From NCBI GenBank assembly GCA_002239105.1, contig MPNQ01000002.1:124001-188000 (forward strand): DNA of 64,000 bases, read 5' to 3'. The translations under genes were made by a program, and so were the position numbers. The notes beneath the pieces were generated by a model that saw nothing but the letters and a program-made list of their open reading frames with translations, was not told the origin of the DNA and did not search any database. Shown one piece after another: positions 25,700 to 34,457 of the stretch; positions within the stretch are counted from its first letter, which is position 1; the number at the start of each line of letters is the position of its first letter. This stretch comes from a marine group bacterium Sva0996 bin134. Lineage in GTDB: Bacteria; Actinomycetota; Acidimicrobiia; Acidimicrobiales; Bin134.

Positions 25700-26803
25700 C
25701 TATTCGTCAACTACCAGATCGATTATTCCAATGGACGGGCGGACACCGAATCGGACTTGGGGGGCGTTGCCGCGTTCTCGACCCACGCCGGTGGACACAT
25801 AGACCGGCGTTCCATGGAGTTCGTGCAGTCCACCGGCGGCGACATGGCGGGGCACGCTTGATGCGGTGATGGGAGGGCCGAAGAACGGGATCGAGACCTG
25901 CCCGCCGTGGGTGTGGCCAGACACGAGCAGATCCACAGTTGTTCCGTTGAGCAGCTCGACCGCGTCCGGCTCGTGAGCGAGCAGTATCCGCACCCCGGCG
26001 AGTTCGCTGCCCGCGAGCCGTTCGACAACCTGTCGCGCCGCAGGCTCATAGTCGCGGCCATTTAGCGACACTCCGGCAAGATGGATGGCTGCGCCATTGA
26101 TCTCAAACGTGTCGATCTCGTTGTCGAGCACCCTGGCACCGGTTCCATCGGTTATCCGCCAGAGGTCGGAGACAGTGTCGGAATGGCCGTTCACCAGATA
26201 GACGACGGGCACTGTGTCAACCAGTCGCTGAACGAGGCGTGTAAATTCCGGGGCCCGCTCATCGAACTGACCAGTTTCGATCTGATGCAAGTCCCCCGGG
26301 AACACGACAATGTCGGGCTCCAAGGAGATCAGGCGGTCTATCGCCTCATTCTCATAGCTGCCGATGGAGGTGGTCTGAAGATCGGCGATCACACCGATGC
26401 GGATGCCCTCACCGATGCCGTCGACGGCTAGCTGCACCGCATCCGTCCTCAGCCAAAACGGCTCGATGTGAGTGGCATAGACGCCGGCAGGGATCGCTGC
26501 GAACGAGACGAAACAGAGGGCGGTGATGATCAGGGGGCACGGGCGACCAAACGCCAACACGATCGCCCCGGCCAACGGAATACCGACCACCAGAACCAGA
26601 TATACGACATGGACGACCATGAAGTGGTCTAGTCCGGTGAAAACCAGCGCGACTGCCGTCAAGACCATGGTGCAGCCGATGCCGACGCCCGCCGCGCCCA
26701 GCACGATCCAGCCGGTTCCAACCCCTCGGTGAATCCAATAAACCGAAGCCGCACCCATGGCCACCCCGGCCACGATGCCGGCGGCTATCACGTAATAGTT
26801 CAC
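25700..26803 (-). CDS. Membrane-anchored calcineurin-like metallophosphoesterase with altered metal site
   Basis: 367 aa. Four hydrophobic helices (about 3-22, 30-55, 62-85, 90-110) anchor a metallophosphoesterase domain. Family motifs are visible but changed: the first D-x-H is Asp141-x-Gln143 (VIADLQ), the second is GDLH (170-173), GNH(D/E) reads NGHSD (205-209), and SGHTHGGQ is intact. Starts GTG 26803 after GAGGA. The YkuE/YaeI-like membrane phosphoesterases are the closest type I can name. The altered ligands may change the metal or substrate, or weaken activity. Confidence 0.85.
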   Translation of the reverse strand: MNYYVIAAGIVAGVAMGAASVYWIHRGVGTGWIVLGAAGVGIGCTMVLTAVALVFTGLDHFMVVHVVYLVLVVGIPLAGAIVLAFGRPCPLIITALCFVSFAAIPAGVYATHIEPFWLRTDAVQLAVDGIGEGIRIGVIADLQTTSIGSYENEAIDRLISLEPDIVVFPGDLHQIETGQFDERAPEFTRLVQRLVDTVPVVYLVNGHSDTVSDLWRITDGTGARVLDNEIDTFEINGAAIHLAGVSLNGRDYEPAARQVVERLAGSELAGVRILLAHEPDAVELLNGTTVDLLVSGHTHGGQVSIPFFGPPITASSVPRHVAAGGLHELHGTPVYVSTGVGRERGNAPQVRFGVRPSIGIIDLVVDE

Positions 26804-26967
26804 TTGTTGTGGTCCTCAGAAGACTTGGTTGCGCCCCCCTGGGAACCACCCGCGACCAGGATCATATGACCCAGTGGCGTGAATTACTGGTCGGGTCCTC
26901 CGCTGCGGCTCGGACACGATGAATTGGCCCTATTGTCGGAAAAAGGTGCTGGAACTACCCTCAAGAC

Positions 26968-27813
26968 ATGAGTCCAGAACCTGGCCGCGACGTTCTGGGA
27001 ATCTCAGGAGCAGACACACCGTCTGCTGAGCCGCGCCAAACGATCAAGAAAAAGGACTACGAGCGAGAACTGGCCCGCCTTCAGGAGGAGTTGGTGCGGT
27101 TGCAGCGCTGGATCCGCCACAAGGGCCTCAAGGTGGTGGTGATCTTTGAGGGGCGCGACGCGGCCGGCAAGGGAGGGGTGATCAAGCGGATCGCCGAGCG
27201 AACGAATCCCCGGGTGGTGCGGGTGGTGGCGCTGGGAACGCCCAGCGACCGGGAGAAGACCCAGTGGTGGTTCCAGCGCTACGTGGCCGAACTGCCTGCC
27301 GCCGGGGAGATGATCCTGTTCGATCGCAGTTGGTACAACCGGGGGGTGGTGGAGCCGGTGATGGGGTTCTGCACCGAGGAGGAGTACCGCGAGTTCCTGC
27401 GGTCGTGCCCGGAATTCGAGCGCATGCTGGTGCGGTCGGGGATCATTTTGATCAAGTACTGGTTCTCGGTGAGCGACGAGGAACAAGAGCGCCGCTTCCA
27501 CAACCGGATCAATGATCCCATGAGGCGCTGGAAGCTCTCGCCCATAGACATCGAGGGCCGCACCCGGTGGGTGGAGTTCTCCAAGGCAAAGGACACGCTG
27601 TTCGCCCACACCGACATCAAGCAGGCCCCGTGGTACGTGGTGAATGCCGACTCAAAGAAGGCAGCCCGGCTGAACTGCATTGCGCACCTCCTGTCGATGA
27701 TCCCCTACGAAGAGGTGCCCTGGGAGGAAGTCGAGCTCCCCGAGCGCCAAGACAGAACCGGCTACGTGCGCCCGCCCCTGACAGACCAGACTTTCGTCCC
27801 CGAGATCTACTGA
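26968..27813 (+). CDS. ppk2: Polyphosphate kinase 2
   Basis: 281 aa. PPK2 enzymes transfer phosphate between polyphosphate and nucleotides. Walker A is GRDAAGKGG (62-70) and Walker B is FDRSWYNR (about 117-124); the lid region DPMRRWKLSPIDIEGRTRW is typical of the one-domain class. Class I (ADP to ATP or GDP to GTP) is likely but not certain. TACCCT lies six bases before ATG 26968, a leaderless start. The gene ends 7 nt inside the convergent carboxylesterase gene. Confidence 0.95.
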   Translation: MSPEPGRDVLGISGADTPSAEPRQTIKKKDYERELARLQEELVRLQRWIRHKGLKVVVIFEGRDAAGKGGVIKRIAERTNPRVVRVVALGTPSDREKTQWWFQRYVAELPAAGEMILFDRSWYNRGVVEPVMGFCTEEEYREFLRSCPEFERMLVRSGIILIKYWFSVSDEEQERRFHNRINDPMRRWKLSPIDIEGRTRWVEFSKAKDTLFAHTDIKQAPWYVVNADSKKAARLNCIAHLLSMIPYEEVPWEEVELPERQDRTGYVRPPLTDQTFVPEIY

Positions 27814-29366
27814 GCAGCGCCTCCGCCGCTTGGCCGCCACATAGACCGCTCCCATTGAAGTGGATCGGTGGCCACGGTCGGAGTGCCGTCCAGGATCATC
27901 GTCATCCGCTGGTCGAGCTCGTAGCGGGGCCAGTGGCCGAGTTCGGTTGTTGATGGGTCGCCGCTGCGGGCAAAGGCCGCCCAGGCGGATCGCATTCCTC
28001 GGCCCAGAGTCTCGGCGGCGCCATCGGCGCCTATGAACTCCCGCCAGCCGCCTACGTCGAAGCTGTCGAACACGAAGGGCAGGTCGATGGCGTGGAATGC
28101 CCCCTTGTCCGGGTCGGCCTGTGAGCACCACCGGAAGTCATACACATAGGTGCGGGTCCCAGCCCCGGCTCGCGAGTCGGCGATTCTCTGCATCGGCTCT
28201 CGCATGGAGACGTCGGTGTTGATGGCCGTCAGGATGTCGGCATCAGAGCACCAGATAGTGCCCTCGGCCGCTTGGCGATACTCCCCCACCACAGTTTCAA
28301 CATCACTCGCCGAGGGCTGAGCGCCGGTTCGCTCGGCGATGTAGCGGCTCACCGTGCCGAGCAGGATCTTCTCGGAGTCCTGATCGGGCAAGTCCTGATG
28401 GAACAGGCGCAGCTCATGGGCAGTTGCCCCGATGATCATGTCGATGTCGATCGCCGTGCCCGTTCGGAGCAGCTCCGACGGGGTGGCCGGAACGAGCGAC
28501 CCGTCGACCACGGGGTGAAACGGCATCGGACCCACATTGGCGAACATGGCCATCACCGTCGGCCCCTGCGCAGACACCACCGTGCCCGGCTCCAGATGCC
28601 GCAGTCCTGCGACGTCGCCCACACCGGCATTTTCCATAAAGGCACTGGCCACCGTGGTAGCCATGTCGGGCGACTGTGTCATATCCACCCCGGGGCTCTG
28701 CATGATGGCCCGTCGCAGCACCGATGCGATGCCCGGACTGCCGAGAAGATGCAGGATCGACCCGGCTCCGGCCGACTCGCCGAAAGCAGTCAGCGTCGCC
28801 GGATCGCCTCCAAAACGCTCGGCGTTGGCCGCCACCCATTTGAGGCCGAGCCGGATGTCATGAAGACCGCAGTTCGCAGTGGTGCCCTCGCCACCCGGTA
28901 CCCGGCGCAGGTCCATGAATCCCAGCGCCCCTACCCGGTAGTTCACCGACGCCACCACCGCCTGCTGCTCGGCCGCCAACCTCGCCCCGTTGTAGAGCAG
29001 GAACGAGCCTCCACCCGTCAGAAACGCCCCGCCGTAAATCCACACCAACACCGGCAAATCAGCACCTTCTCCCACCGGCATCCACATATTGAGCGTCAAG
29101 CAGTCCTCCGACACTGCGCTCGCATCCGCCCCCGGAATCAAACCTGTAAATGGCCCATCGACCGACTGAATAGGATCTGGCCCAAACGCAGTGGAATCCA
29201 GCACACCACTCCACTGATCCGCAGTCTCGGGAGCACAGAACCTCCGCTCCCCCACCGGCGGCTTCCCATACGGAATCCCCAAGAACTGCCGCACCGGCCC
29301 GTAAGGCGTTTCGACAATTGTCCCCCGGACTGGCCCGTGGGTGGTCTCGACAACATCGCTGATCAC
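27807..29366 (-). CDS. Type B carboxylesterase (alpha/beta hydrolase)
   Basis: 519 aa. It has the family hallmarks: G-x-L-G-type N-terminus (TPYGPVRQFLGIPYGKPPVGERRF), EDCLTLNMW, and the nucleophile elbow GESAGAGS. A likely acid is in GATAHELRLF and the catalytic His in KGAFHAIDLPFVF. There is no signal peptide, so it is intracellular. The GTG start overlaps the stop of the permease gene (GTGA), so the two are one operon. The substrate is unknown; co-transcription with an NCS2 permease suggests hydrolysis of an imported compound, which is inference. Confidence 0.9.
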   Translation of the reverse strand: MISDVVETTHGPVRGTIVETPYGPVRQFLGIPYGKPPVGERRFCAPETADQWSGVLDSTAFGPDPIQSVDGPFTGLIPGADASAVSEDCLTLNMWMPVGEGADLPVLVWIYGGAFLTGGGSFLLYNGARLAAEQQAVVASVNYRVGALGFMDLRRVPGGEGTTANCGLHDIRLGLKWVAANAERFGGDPATLTAFGESAGAGSILHLLGSPGIASVLRRAIMQSPGVDMTQSPDMATTVASAFMENAGVGDVAGLRHLEPGTVVSAQGPTVMAMFANVGPMPFHPVVDGSLVPATPSELLRTGTAIDIDMIIGATAHELRLFHQDLPDQDSEKILLGTVSRYIAERTGAQPSASDVETVVGEYRQAAEGTIWCSDADILTAINTDVSMREPMQRIADSRAGAGTRTYVYDFRWCSQADPDKGAFHAIDLPFVFDSFDVGGWREFIGADGAAETLGRGMRSAWAAFARSGDPSTTELGHWPRYELDQRMTMILDGTPTVATDPLQWERSMWRPSGGGAAQ

Positions 29367-31141
29367 GTGGGCTGCTCCTCGGTCGAGTCGCTGGCGGGGT
29401 TGACGTGGACGGTGACGATCTCTAGTTCGTGGTACTGCTGGTGGAGCACTGAAGTGGCGTAGTGCTGGAGCAGCCGCAGTGAGACGTCACGCTCGACGGG
29501 CCGGTCGGCGGTGGGCTCGTCGAGCACGGCTAGCCGGTCCTCGATGTTCTCCCCTCGGGCCGCAGCCACGAACTCCAGCACGGCCCGGCCGTCCTGCTTG
29601 CTGGCCGTGACCCGCAGCGCGCGGTCGGTGGGGGCGTCACCGGTCTGTTCGGCGTCGACCAGAGTGGCCAGGGTCTCCTCGGCCACCGCGTCGAGCCTCT
29701 GCGACATCGAACCTGCCCAGCCATGGCGGGTTGCGAAGGCGTTGAGGAACTCCTGGATGCGGGGTAGCTCCGTCAATGCCAGGTTGGTGCGCAGCCGGTG
29801 GCGGCGGGATTGGGAGGCCTCAGTGAACAGGGTCAACACGATGGCCACGAGACCCCCCGAGGTCATGCCGTTCTCCAAGAAGCCGCCGGCGAATCCCTCC
29901 AGGTATTCCGGGAAGATCAGGTTGTTCTGGAATCCGACCCCGAGCCAGAAAGCAACGCCCGCGATCAGACCCTTGCGGTAGTCCGAGGCCTCTTCGGAGA
30001 CGATCCTCATGCCCACCACGAACAACAACGCGATCAAAACGGTGATATAGGCCGCCACCACCGCGTCGGGGATGGCGAGCACCAGCGCCAAGAACTTGGG
30101 CAAGAACGCGAACACGATGAATATGGCGCCGATGGCGACACCCACGCGGCGAGCCGCGACCCCGGTCAGCTCGGTGATTGAGACGCTGGTGGAGTAGGTG
30201 GTGTTGGGCACCGTGCCGGCCAGCCCCGACAGCAGATTGCCGGTTCCGTCGGCGGCAACCGCTCCCTGCACCACGCGGTAGTCCACGGCTCTCGGCTTAC
30301 GCCACGACACGCGCTGGATGGCCACCGAATCCCCGATGGTCTCCACCGCCCCGATGATGGTGACCAGCACGAACGCGGGCAACAGGCTCCAAAACGCCGA
30401 ACCGAACGACAATTCGAAGCCGGGCCAACCGGTGTCGGGCACACCGACCCAGGCGGCGTCGGACACCTTGTCGAAGTCGTAGAGCCCAAAGGCGGCGGCT
30501 GTGACCGAGCCGGCCACCACGCCGATTATCGGCGCCCACAGGCGCAGGCCGCCGGAAGACTTCAGCGCGATCACGATCACCACCAGAATGGTGACCAGGG
30601 TGCTAATCGGCGCGCTCCATTTGGATTCGCCTTCCGGCGAGGCATTCACCATGTCGAAGATGAGCGGCATCACGGTTACCGCAATGAGCATCAGCACGGT
30701 GCCAGCCACCACGGGCGTGACCAGTCGCCTGAACAGCGAGAGCCTGGCGGCCAGCAAGAACTGGAACAGCGACGAAGCCACCACCAGCACGGCCAGCAGG
30801 CCGGGGCCTCCCTCCACCAACGCCGTCACGCACACGGCGATGAACGCGCCCGAAGTCCCCATGAGCAGCACGTATCCGGCGCCGATACGCCCAAACCTCA
30901 CCGCCTGGAGGATTGTGCTGACACCGCTGACCACTGCCGCCGCGAACACCGCCCAAGTCAGATACGAGTCACTTTCGCCCGCAGCTCGAATGACGATCGC
31001 CGGCGTGAGCACAATGCCCGCGATGGCCAGAACCGCGAACTGGAGGCCCATTCCCACCGTCAGCGCCGCCGGCGGCTTGTCGTCAGGCTCGAACCGGATG
31101 TGGCGCTGCTCCGCTGGGTCGCCCTGTTTCATGGCACCCAT
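29363..31141 (-). CDS. NCS2-family purine/pyrimidine permease with C-terminal regulatory-like domain
   Basis: 592 aa (589 if the second Met is used). About twelve to fourteen membrane segments span residues 25-440, with the NCS2 pattern including GSAFWSLLPAFVLVTIIGAVETIGDSVAIQ and GNLLSGLAGTVPNTTYSTS. The last 145 residues are soluble (ALTELPRIQEFLNAFATRHGW...RLDAVAEETLATLV...). They resemble a degenerate anti-sigma/GHKL ATPase (RsbW-like) domain without a clear N-box Asn. Xanthine, uric acid or uracil transport is likely. The gene starts 10 bp from the left end of the tRNA-Leu element, so its native promoter may have been replaced. Confidence 0.88.
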   Translation of the reverse strand: MGAMKQGDPAEQRHIRFEPDDKPPAALTVGMGLQFAVLAIAGIVLTPAIVIRAAGESDSYLTWAVFAAAVVSGVSTILQAVRFGRIGAGYVLLMGTSGAFIAVCVTALVEGGPGLLAVLVVASSLFQFLLAARLSLFRRLVTPVVAGTVLMLIAVTVMPLIFDMVNASPEGESKWSAPISTLVTILVVIVIALKSSGGLRLWAPIIGVVAGSVTAAAFGLYDFDKVSDAAWVGVPDTGWPGFELSFGSAFWSLLPAFVLVTIIGAVETIGDSVAIQRVSWRKPRAVDYRVVQGAVAADGTGNLLSGLAGTVPNTTYSTSVSITELTGVAARRVGVAIGAIFIVFAFLPKFLALVLAIPDAVVAAYITVLIALLFVVGMRIVSEEASDYRKGLIAGVAFWLGVGFQNNLIFPEYLEGFAGGFLENGMTSGGLVAIVLTLFTEASQSRRHRLRTNLALTELPRIQEFLNAFATRHGWAGSMSQRLDAVAEETLATLVDAEQTGDAPTDRALRVTASKQDGRAVLEFVAAARGENIEDRLAVLDEPTADRPVERDVSLRLLQHYATSVLHQQYHELEIVTVHVNPASDSTEEQPT

Positions 31142-31150
31142 GCTTGCACA

Positions 31151-31162
31151 GTGCCCGGGGAG
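31151..31162 (+). repeat. Left attachment-site core, copy of the tRNA-Leu 3' end
   Basis: GTGCCCGGGGAG, identical and in the same orientation as 38259-38270, which is the 3' end of tRNA-Leu. It lies 152 bp upstream of the integrase start. A 12-bp match this close to the integrase is unlikely by chance, though GC-rich tRNA ends make short matches less surprising. Confidence 0.55.
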
Positions 31163-31313
31163 AAGATATTGGTGGCCGTCCAGGCGTTACCGAGGGCTCC
31201 CATAAGGTCCCGAATATGGGGTTTGACCTGGGAGTTCGTTGATTTCCGAGATATCAGGCGGTACCGTCGGTTCTGAGGGCTTCTACGGCAAAAAGTGATA
31301 CCGGAGGTGGTAC

Positions 31314-32477
31314 ATGGTTGATAGGAAGCCGATGAGTGCAGCGTTCGTCCGCAACGTCAGCCGTCCTGGTCGCTACGGCGATGGTCGGGGCGGATATGGG
31401 CTCAGTCTACTGGTGCGCAATACCGCGAACGGGCGGGTGTCGAAGACGTGGTCCCAACGGGTGCGAATCAACGGGAAGGTCACCAATATCGGGCTGGGCA
31501 AGTACCCGCTCGTGACACTGGCCGAAGCGCGGCAGGCCGCGTTCGAGAACCGGCGGGCCATCGCCAAGGGCAATGACCCCCGCGGCGGCAGCACCCCGAC
31601 GTTCGCCGAGGCCGCCGAGAAGGTCATCGAGGTGTACGCCGAGGGATGGAAGGACACCGGCCGAACGGCCTCGAAGTGGCGCTCGCAGTTCCAGCGGTAT
31701 GTCTATCCCCATCTCGGCGACAAACCCGTGGACAAGATGACGTCCGCCGACGTGCTGGCCGCTCTGGTGCCGATCTGGCACACCAAGGCCGAGATCGCCT
31801 GCAAGTCCCGCCAACGCATCTCCGCGGTCATGCGATGGGCCATCGCCGAGGGCCACCGAACCGACAACCCCGCAGGCGACGCCATCGCAGGAGCGCTCCC
31901 CAAGCAGAACGGTCGGACCAGCCACTACCGCGCCCTGCCCCACGACCAGGTGGCCGGCGCCATCGCGGTTATCCAGCACACCGAAGCCTGGCCGGCAACC
32001 AAGCTCGCCTTCGAGTTCTTGGTGTTGACCGCGACCCGCTCGGGCGAGGTCCGCTACGCCACCTGGGCCGAGATCGACTGGGAGACCGCGACATGGGAGA
32101 TCCCCGCCGAGCGGACTAAGGCCTCCAGGCCCCACCGAGTGCCCCTGTGCGAACGCGCTGTTGAGATTCTCGACGAGGCCCTCGACTTCGCCGATGCCAC
32201 CGGACTGATATTCCCGAGTATGAGCGGCAAGACGCTGAGCAGCGGCACCATCGGCAAGCTCCTGAAGGACTCGGGGATAAGCGCAGTCGCCCATGGCTTC
32301 CGGTCGTCGTTCCGCATGTGGGCCGCAGAGTGCACCAACATCCCACGCGAAGTCGCCGAACTAGCCCTAGGCCACGTCAACAAGGACCGTGTCGAAGCCG
32401 CCTACCAGCGCTCCGACCTCTTCGGCAAACGCCGAGAGCTCATGCACCAATGGGCCGAGTACCTAAACAAGATATGA
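31314..32477 (+). CDS. int: Tyrosine recombinase integrase (P4-like)
   Basis: 387 aa. The N-terminal arm-binding domain (GYGLSLLVRN...GKVTNIGLGKYPLVTLAEARQ, DUF4102-like) is followed by a core-binding domain (about 95-200) and a catalytic domain. Catalytic residues: Arg near 241 (TATRSGEVR), H-x-x-R near 327 (HGFR), His near 353 (LGHV) and the nucleophile Tyr near 363 (AAYQRSD). All are present, so it should be active. The ribosome-binding site GGAGGT precedes ATG 31314. It probably catalyses integration at tRNA-Leu. Confidence 0.95.
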   Translation: MVDRKPMSAAFVRNVSRPGRYGDGRGGYGLSLLVRNTANGRVSKTWSQRVRINGKVTNIGLGKYPLVTLAEARQAAFENRRAIAKGNDPRGGSTPTFAEAAEKVIEVYAEGWKDTGRTASKWRSQFQRYVYPHLGDKPVDKMTSADVLAALVPIWHTKAEIACKSRQRISAVMRWAIAEGHRTDNPAGDAIAGALPKQNGRTSHYRALPHDQVAGAIAVIQHTEAWPATKLAFEFLVLTATRSGEVRYATWAEIDWETATWEIPAERTKASRPHRVPLCERAVEILDEALDFADATGLIFPSMSGKTLSSGTIGKLLKDSGISAVAHGFRSSFRMWAAECTNIPREVAELALGHVNKDRVEAAYQRSDLFGKRRELMHQWAEYLNKI

Positions 32478-32517
32478 CCTAACCCCCCAGCATCGGGCGC
32501 TCAATGACGCGACAGCC

Positions 32518-33282
32518 TTATGCCTGCCGCCGACTAACACATGCGGGGCACTGACACCTCTTGAAGTAGGCGCTGTCATGGATTAGCCCATGCATCCGAC
32601 CGTTGTCCACATCGAATTGAGACCAAAGCCGCCGCACGTAGCGCTCGTCCCTCCTTCCTCTTGGCTTTGAGTAATACCTGTACAAGGCATACGCGACCAG
32701 ATCTGCTGCCTGGAGAGCTCTAGACGCTCGGGAATCGGCGAACATTGGGACATCAGCAAGATTTCTCAGAGGCCCAAGTGAGCTACTGGCGACTCGCCAC
32801 TGATTCGTCCAGCTTTGGAGGGTTCCTTCGACGCTGCTGCGGTCATGGACAATGAGCCCGGTCTGCTGCTGGCCGCCACGGCTCGCACGGCTCACGAAGT
32901 CATCGAATTTCTTGATCAGGAGTTCATACGCTCGAAGCCTCTGGTGTCCAGAGTCTCGTTCCATTACAGCGCCAATGAGCCGCCATGGCAGGTTGTGATT
33001 GACGGAGCTGAAGCCAGCCAGGGCGCCGTAGGCACCGTTGAGAATTCGATGCCGGTCGGGCTTGTCAACATTTTTCCACTGCTTGGTGCCGCGCCGAAGC
33101 TCAGTGGCATGAAGCTCATAGATGGTGTGGTCCTGGCCTAGCGGATGGAGCTTCCGGAACAGGAACGAGTCAAGGCGCTGCTGGAGATGCCATGCGTCCA
33201 ATTCGTGGATGATGATCCCTCCCACCACGAACACAGGACTTCCACCGTGTGTTCCAGACTCGTCAACGAAACACAGATACAC
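32518..33282 (-). CDS. DUF3800-domain protein
   Basis: 254 aa. YLCFVDESGTHGG is the N-terminal signature of DUF3800, an RNase H-like fold with an acidic D-E pair. Other parts include GQDHTIYELHATEL, TGLIVHDRSSVEGTL and the conserved ASRALQAADLVAYALYRYY near the C-terminus. It ends in CQCPAC, a possible metal knuckle. DUF3800 proteins are common in mobile elements and defence islands and are presumed nucleases. The start is GTG 33282 after GGAGGG. It is convergent with the integrase. Confidence 0.88.
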   Translation of the reverse strand: MYLCFVDESGTHGGSPVFVVGGIIIHELDAWHLQQRLDSFLFRKLHPLGQDHTIYELHATELRRGTKQWKNVDKPDRHRILNGAYGALAGFSSVNHNLPWRLIGAVMERDSGHQRLRAYELLIKKFDDFVSRASRGGQQQTGLIVHDRSSVEGTLQSWTNQWRVASSSLGPLRNLADVPMFADSRASRALQAADLVAYALYRYYSKPRGRRDERYVRRLWSQFDVDNGRMHGLIHDSAYFKRCQCPACVSRRQA

Positions 33283-33300
33283 CAGTCCCTCCTACGCGTC

Positions 33301-33325
33301 CGTGCCCCGCCAGAGGCGGGGCACG
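33301..33325 (-). promoter_or_regulatory. Strong hairpin in the leader of the DUF3800 gene
   Basis: Perfect 11-bp arms CGTGCCCCGCC and GGCGGGGCACG around a 3-nt loop. It lies 18 nt upstream of the GTG and just before the GGAGGG site. There is no T-run on either side, so it is not a classical terminator. It could act as a leader regulator or RNA stabiliser. Confidence 0.6.
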
Positions 33326-33460
33326 TTCTGCTTTGTCGGCAGAGGAGCAAGCTCACGGAACCGAATAAGTGCGGTCCTCTCCGCCAAGAGCATTTTACAC
33401 TCGAATGTGCATACAAGCCACCTATTCAATCGGCGTCGAAAAACTCCGAGGCAGGCCCGC

Positions 33461-33853
33461 TCATCGGGCTGAGAGCAGATCGGCCTCGAAGAACACGCCG
33501 TGCACCTTGCAAACCGGCGGCGCCTGAGACACCACCCACCGCCCCCAATCAGAGTCAGCCGGACGCCCAGACATCGTCACCGGAGAATCCAAGCGCTTCG
33601 ACCAAACCCACTCCGGGAGGCCAATCCCATCGCGCTCGCACAAACCATGCACGACTGCGGCCACCAACGCCAGATCACCAGGTGTGCCACCCAGGGGAAC
33701 CGCCCCGCCACACAGCATCTCCGCCCTCCGCTGCGGCTGGTCATTCCAGTCCATGATGAACTGCACCACCGGCCGGAACCGCCCATGGCGGAACTGCGGA
33801 TCACACATGGCCTCGGGAAGGTCCCGCACCGTCAACACCGAACGCATCCCCAC
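33461..33853 (-). CDS. Hypothetical protein of the tRNA-Leu element
   Basis: 130 aa, unrecognised. It is Trp-rich and globular, with FRPVVQFIMDWNDQPQRRAEML, then DLALVAAVVHGLCERDGIGLPEWVW, and a C-terminal PPVCKVHGVFFEADLL. The plan recalls uncharacterised actinobacterial proteins that end in an R/H-G-(I/V)-F-x-x-x-D-L segment, but I cannot name the family. The start GTG 33853 has TAGGAT six bases upstream, again leaderless; ATG 33847 is an alternative. It is transcribed toward DUF3800, 178 bp away. Confidence 0.65.
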   Translation of the reverse strand: MGMRSVLTVRDLPEAMCDPQFRHGRFRPVVQFIMDWNDQPQRRAEMLCGGAVPLGGTPGDLALVAAVVHGLCERDGIGLPEWVWSKRLDSPVTMSGRPADSDWGRWVVSQAPPVCKVHGVFFEADLLSAR

Positions 33854-34440
33854 GCATCCATCCTACCCCCCGCCAAGAAACTGAACATCTCCGCGTTTCA
33901 CGCAGGAGGTGGCATGCCCCGACAGCGGGACGACAACACGAAAAGCCCGAGGCGCTTGGTGTCCAAATGGTTCCGTCACAGCCCCCATCGTGCACTAACC
34001 GACCGGTCGGAACCGGTCGCAACCAGTCTCTAAAACGGTCGCAGAGCGCAAAAACCGGTCGCTAATACCCCTCAAAGCGGTCGCGGACCACCAAGACCCC
34101 CGACAAGTCCTGCCACCGCGCCCTGAACAACTACGACCCGCACTCACCAGCCGAGGCCCGTAGTCCTGCGGCCCGTGGCACCCCCAGCAAATGGCACGCC
34201 CAGCCAAGTACTCCGACAAGATCCGACACAGTCCAGAAGCCGAACAAGGTCACTGTCAGAAACCGAACAGCCGGATCACGATCAAACTCACTCCAACCCG
34301 AGCCCAGATGAGTCAACCAGCCGACACCTGAACCTCACCGGGTGTTGCGCAGGCGGGCCTGTCAGGAATTTTGTGTATCGGGTGTGATCTGAGGGTCCGC
34401 GCCGAGAACTAGCTGCACATCATCACCGGCACCCCCGCCG
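33854..34440. other. Non-coding stretch of the tRNA-Leu element
   Basis: No convincing gene: the short frames lack ribosome-binding sites or family features. It contains the CGGTCGC repeat array (34004-34084). At 34357-34388 there is a sequence (CTGTCAGGAATTTTGTGTATCG) that resembles an insertion-sequence terminus, recalled from IS256-type ends and unverified. The stretch separates the hypothetical gene at 33461 from the decayed IS3 fragment. Confidence 0.6.
34004..34084. repeat. Array of CGGTCGC direct repeats at 20-22 bp spacing
   Basis: CGGTCGC occurs at 34014, 34036, 34056 and 34078, each preceded by a purine-rich triplet (consensus RAAVCGGTCGC). A variant CGGTCGG lies at 34004. Spacings of 22, 20 and 22 bp equal two helical turns, so a protein could bind all sites on one DNA face. 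It resembles an iteron or multi-operator array. Confidence 0.75.
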
Positions 34441-34457
34441 CCGACCCCGAGACCGCC

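Noticed and set aside
33500-34033. 177-aa plus-strand frame opposite the 33461-33853 gene
   Set aside because: The minus-strand gene has a leaderless -10 box and a globular composition. The plus frame is His/Arg/Pro-rich and has no start signal.
34004-34084. CGGTCGC repeats as a CRISPR array
   Set aside because: The repeat unit is only 7-11 bp, and the intervening segments are 9-15 bp and not spacer-like. There are no cas genes in the window.
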